Shown here: in pieces, positions 63,828 through 64,000 of the stretch
How the letters are laid out: every line of letters begins with the position of its first letter
Position numbering within the stretch: the first letter of the stretch is position 1
DNA from: Thalassomonas actiniarum
GTDB taxonomy: Bacteria > Pseudomonadota > Gammaproteobacteria > Enterobacterales > Alteromonadaceae
DNA length: 64,000 bases
Assembly: GCF_000948975.2 (NCBI RefSeq)
Contig: NZ_CP059735.1
Coordinates: 4,278,001-4,342,000 of the forward strand
Direction of reading: 5' to 3'
The notes under the pieces: generated by a model
Told to the model about the DNA's origin: nothing
The model's database searches: none
The model's input: the letters and a program-made list of their open reading frames with translations, nothing else
Translations under genes and position numbers: made by a program

Positions 63828-64000
63828 ATGGCTAGTTATAAGCATACGCCAGACCCCGCCCCGGCAAAAGTAAATTATCCCATTTATCGGCAGTTTACCG
63901 TGCTGGAAACCATCTTTGAGTCGGCAGCCAAAACCCGCGGCATCGGCATTAACTATGTCCCGGTAAACCTTGAGCCTTGTATTGTGCTCAGGGGGAAATG
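63828..64000 (+). CDS. Possible SymE-type toxin, N-terminal part (cut by window edge)
   Basis: 57 residues are visible from the ATG at 63828 (AAGGAG 7 bases upstream). RQFTVLETIFESAA and NLEPCIVLRGK recall the SymE family (RxLTVxY...PxIxLxGxWLexAGF), small AbrB-fold-derived toxins restrained by an antisense RNA. Only the first strands are seen, so the assignment is tentative. The inverted repeats just upstream could belong to such an RNA locus. Confidence 0.5.
   Translation, partial: MASYKHTPDPAPAKVNYPIYRQFTVLETIFESAAKTRGIGINYVPVNLEPCIVLRGK

Overview
The window reads as chromosomal DNA of a marine gammaproteobacterium. The housekeeping proteins (Gsk, NadA, NrdD, DUF1456/YehS, RIO-type kinase) look gammaproteobacterial. 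The rich set of secreted subtilases, a PEP-CTERM protein, giant Ig-repeat surface proteins and an R-body protein suggest the Alteromonadales, perhaps a Thalassomonas/Colwellia-like genus. That placement is inference from gene content; no rRNA is present.

Layout. 1-4005 (minus): the N-terminal part of a beta-propeller (Reg_prop) sensor cut by the window edge, preceded by a 1034-residue sigma54-type response regulator. 4.3-17.6 kb (minus): a family of S8 serine peptidases, four intact and one decayed, with a small membrane protein translationally coupled to the last. A sixth member lies at 32.8-34.5 kb on the plus strand. All members share a C-terminal stack of hexapeptide repeats (W-A-D-G-Y or W-N-E-G-S type, 18 bp per unit) and nearly all end in W-V-x-Q-E. 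Every intact transcription unit has a 17-bp sigma54-like -24/-12 element just upstream. At four of the five promoters a set of 12-bp-period TTTCG-type repeats lies 65-165 bp further out; at the fifth it is degenerate. This looks like one regulon, with the adjacent sigma54 activator as the obvious candidate regulator.

17.6-32.1 kb: small hypothetical genes, inosine-guanosine kinase, an N-glycosidase/GTP cyclohydrolase II fusion, a cNMP-binding protein, dodecin, a DUF4397-like lipoprotein, the anaerobic ribonucleotide reductase pair nrdG-nrdD under an FNR site and probable NrdR boxes, a dipeptidyl-peptidase III lipoprotein and a HupE-type membrane protein. 34.7-44.8 kb: a PAS chemoreceptor with its own FNR site, XRE, LysR and LytTR regulators, HPP and CPBP membrane proteins, a RIO kinase, an acyltransferase and a PEP-CTERM protein.

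45.5-61.0 kb (plus): a four-gene surface module. It encodes a 1415-residue Ig-repeat protein with a cysteine-rich HExxH tip, a small secreted protein, a 3247-residue protein with 24 Ig-like domains arranged in a 9-domain super-repeat, and a DsbA-like lipoprotein that may form their disulfides. 61.1-64.0 kb: a solitary RebB R-body protein, a DUF1294 membrane protein, tRNA-Ser(GGA), nadA, and the start of a possible SymE-type toxin gene at the right edge.
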